This document shows positions 61,623 to 64,000 of a DNA stretch of 64,000 nucleotides, piece after piece. Position numbers and translations under genes: made by a program. Origin of the DNA: Ciborinia camelliae (Eukaryota > Ascomycota > Leotiomycetes > Helotiales > Sclerotiniaceae); assembly GCA_025890175.1 (NCBI GenBank), contig JANPYM010000007.1, positions 357,561 to 421,560 on the forward strand, written 5' to 3'. The first letter of the stretch is position 1. The number at the start of each line of letters is the position of its first letter. The notes under the pieces are model-generated. The model was not told where the DNA came from. It saw nothing but the letters and a program-made list of their open reading frames with translations, and did not search any database.

Positions 61623-61919
61623 GGACTTTTCCACCCATCTCGCACCCGAATCGACCCTAATTAGGGTCTTCCGAACTACGTTTGAAACACCCTCTTTAGG
61701 GTCAAAATGCGAGTTGGAAACCCCTGTATAACCTACACCTTATGTTTAGCCTAATATAGCTCTACACCAGAACATATTTAATATATAAATTTTATATCAA
61801 TCGATAGAGCTTTTCAAGAGCTTTCGATTAGTATAATTTTTATTATAATTGAAGCTAGCGTTCCGATTCTGTACTAGATTAAAATGATTATATAGGTTAT
61901 ATCAAATCATATAAATATA

Positions 61920-62032
61920 TGCTTATATAAGCATACGAATTATATAAGCATACGAATTATATAAGCATACGAATTATATAAGCATACGAATTATATAAGC
62001 ATACGAATTATATAAGCATACGAACTTATATA
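61920..62032. repeat. 17-bp tandem array inside the Mutator-like element
   Basis: Six or so copies of aagcatacgaattatat lie just inside the left TIR. Related ttatataagc words occur near the right TIR (63570-63615) in the inverted orientation. Confidence 0.85.
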
Positions 62033-62045
62033 AGCACGTGCTTCT

Positions 62046-62575
62046 CTAATACTACGTTGTTAGCAACGTTATTTTTTCAAGTTTTATAATTAGTACAGAT
62101 CGCTAGTGTTTTATTTAAATTGAATAAAAAATATACCAATTGAAAGCTCTAATCGTACTCTATAATTTGATACCAATTTCATATATTTCATAAATAATTT
62201 GAAGGTTTTATATTGATTTTAGTATATTAGTATAATAAAAGCATAACTATAATTTTTAAAATACTACGGCGTTGGCGGCGTAGTATTTTAAACCCCTAGT
62301 ATTTTTTAAAATACTACGACGTTGGCGACGTAGTATTTTAAACCTTAGGTTTTAGTATTTTATAGTTTATAATTAGTACAGATCGCTAGCGTTTTATTTA
62401 AATTTAATAAAAAATATATCAATTGAAAGCTTTAATCGTACTCTATAATTTGATACCAATTTCGTATATTTCATAAATGATTTGAAGGTTTTATATTTAT
62501 TTTAGTATATTAGTATAAAACGCTTATATATATTTTTTAAAATACTACGTCGCCAACGCCGTAGTATTTTAAAAT
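62046..62575. repeat. Hairpin-bounded tandem duplication inside the Mutator-like element
   Basis: Four hairpin words of the type AAAATACTACG...CGTAGTATTTT occur at about 62048-62077 (mutated), 62258-62291, 62308-62340 and 62538-62571. They separate two ~160-bp copies beginning ttataattagtacagatcgc. Confidence 0.8.
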
Positions 62576-63910
62576 AATTTGAAAACTTTTAATTTTATAC
62601 TATATAATGGATTTGGAAGAGCTACAGATTATAATTTTAATATTTCAATATATTATACTATAAAGTATATTATTTTTAAATATTAATTGAAATAAAATTT
62701 CAAAAATATTATAAAATTGATTTGTAAATAATTAAAAATGAAAATAAATATCAATTTTTAAAATATTAAAATATTCATATTTAATTGAAAAATTGAGATT
62801 TTAAAAAAGTAAAAATATTATTCAAATTCTAAAATTCCAAATAATAATAAAAAATTTATATATTATTTTTAAAAATTTATTTCAAAAATAGTTATATTTC
62901 ATTTTATAATTTGAATATAATCATTATATTTTAAAACCTATAAAATGAAAATATACAATAACTTTTTAATCATTCGATCAAATTTAATTTTTTTTTAAAT
63001 ATATATAATTATTCGATTTTTATAAATATAGGAAAAATACTAATTTTCAAAAATAATATATATTGGTTTATATATATAGTTTTAAAATTTAAGCTTATTT
63101 TTTAAAAAGCTAATAGTTCATTCAAATTTTATTATTTTTATTTAAAATTTATATCATTCGAATTCTAAAAATATATTATAATTTTGAAGATTTTAATACC
63201 CCCCCCTATTTATAATAATTTGAATTATAATCTAATTAATAAAATTTATATAAAAATCATTAAAAAGCTCCCGGTGAGTACTAAAAACTATAATAAAAAC
63301 TATAATTTGAGATAACTTTTGCAAACTTTAACTTAAGATTCTAAAAATAGTATCATTCGAAAGCCCTCTAAGATATCTATAAAATAGCATATTTGCCTTT
63401 TATTTAATCTATTTTATTAATGATTGGTACTGAATTTAAATATTAAAATCGAATTAGTAGTAGATAAGCAGTAGATAAGGGTAGGCGGCAAATGATGGCA
63501 GAATATGGAAAATGGGCCTATTAGATATGCAACAAAAGAAAATAAGGTTTCATTTATATACACGTGTGCTTATATAAGTTCGGAAGCTTATATAATATGC
63601 TTATATAACCATATACGATTTCATAACCTATATAATCATTTTAATCTAGTACAGAATCGGAACGCTAGCTTCAATTATAATAAAAATTATACTAATCGAA
63701 AGCTCTTGAAAAGCTCTATCGATTGATATAAAATTTATATATTAAATACGTTCTGGTATGGAGCTATATTAGGCTAAAGATACGGGGTGGAATTAGGTGT
63801 GGTACAGGGGTGTTTCCAACTAGCATTTCGACCCTAAACAGGGTGTTTCAAACGTAGTTCGGAAGACCCTAATTAGGGTCGATTCGGGTGCGAGATGGGT
63901 GGACTTTTCC

Positions 63911-64000
63911 GCATATCCGAGGTTATGGTGGCGAGGCATGCATGCATGCATGGATGGGTAGAGCTACAGAGCTAGAGCTTTCCCCGCATTCCAAGGTTCC
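63911..64000. other. Right edge of the window, no gene
   Basis: Ninety bases of ordinary DNA outside the transposable element, with a gcatgcatgcatgcatg run. Confidence 0.6.

Larger units (their letters stand above)
61623..63910. mobile_element. Mutator-like non-autonomous element with long TIRs
   Basis: The direct repeat GGACTTTTCC flanks the element at 61623-61632 and 63901-63910. Inside, the ends at 61633-~61905 and ~63616-63900 are near-identical inverted copies, starting ACCCATCTCGCACCCGAATC and including the palindrome GACCCTAATTAGGGTC. Long TIRs plus a 9-11 bp target duplication are the hallmark of Mutator-like elements. The interior is AT-rich with no transposase. It contains a 17-bp tandem array (61920-62032), a ~160-bp segment repeated with a 283-bp period (62084 and 62367), and hairpin words around AAAATACTACG. 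It is therefore a non-autonomous, probably RIP-affected copy. Confidence 0.85.

Noticed and set aside
1..64000. tRNA, rRNA or CRISPR features
   Set aside because: I found no convincing cloverleaf with intact A/B boxes, no rRNA sequence and no spaced direct-repeat array; tandem repeats here have no unique spacers.

Overview
The window looks like part of a filamentous ascomycete chromosome. Genes carry short GT-AG introns of about 50-130 nt, gene density is low, and intergenic DNA is full of TACCTACC/GGTAGGTA-type microsatellites. An AT-rich block looks like DNA mutated by RIP (repeat-induced point mutation). Gene content (Zds1, Hse1, Atg13, a telobox protein, a PDR transporter) and style suggest a Leotiomycete, probably near Botrytis/Sclerotinia. 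That placement is inferred from gene style, not from a database search.

Layout, left to right. Positions 1-3660 are an extremely AT-rich block with no gene. Positions 3.7-13 kb are a decaying border: a small broken membrane-protein gene (4694-5130), an F-box/2EXR-like protein with a perfect 24-residue tandem repeat (5393-7184, minus), two small membrane-protein genes, and the ruins of a Zn2Cys6 transcription factor (11702-12900). A two-exon candidate secreted protein follows (13171-13956).

Positions 14.8-30 kb hold ordinary genes. They are a membrane-anchored histidine-phosphatase homologue without its catalytic motifs (minus), an aldehyde dehydrogenase (minus), a TRFH+Myb telomere-repeat-binding protein (plus) and a secreted GH78-like alpha-L-rhamnosidase (minus). 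The last contains one likely GC-AG intron. A 10-N assembly gap lies at 26892-26901 between near-identical flanks.

Positions 33-48.5 kb form a plus-strand row: a Zds1-type PP2A regulator, Hse1 (ESCRT-0; its frame does not close across one junction), a 13-exon PDR/ABCG transporter and an ataxin-10/Ctr86-like protein. Positions 50-60 kb hold a small Cys-rich protein of unknown function, a 5.8-kb gene-poor stretch containing a foldback MITE (55504-55932), and Atg13. The right end (61623-63910) is a 2.27-kb Mutator-like non-autonomous element with terminal inverted repeats of about 280 bp and a perfect 10-bp target-site duplication.

The genes do not form a biosynthetic cluster or one pathway. They cover housekeeping trafficking, autophagy and signalling (Zds1, Hse1, Atg13, Ctr86), telomere biology, and secreted or transport functions. 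The least explained content is the two inverted-repeat elements, the candidate secreted protein, the repeat-bearing genes beside the AT-rich block, and the apparent lesion in Hse1.
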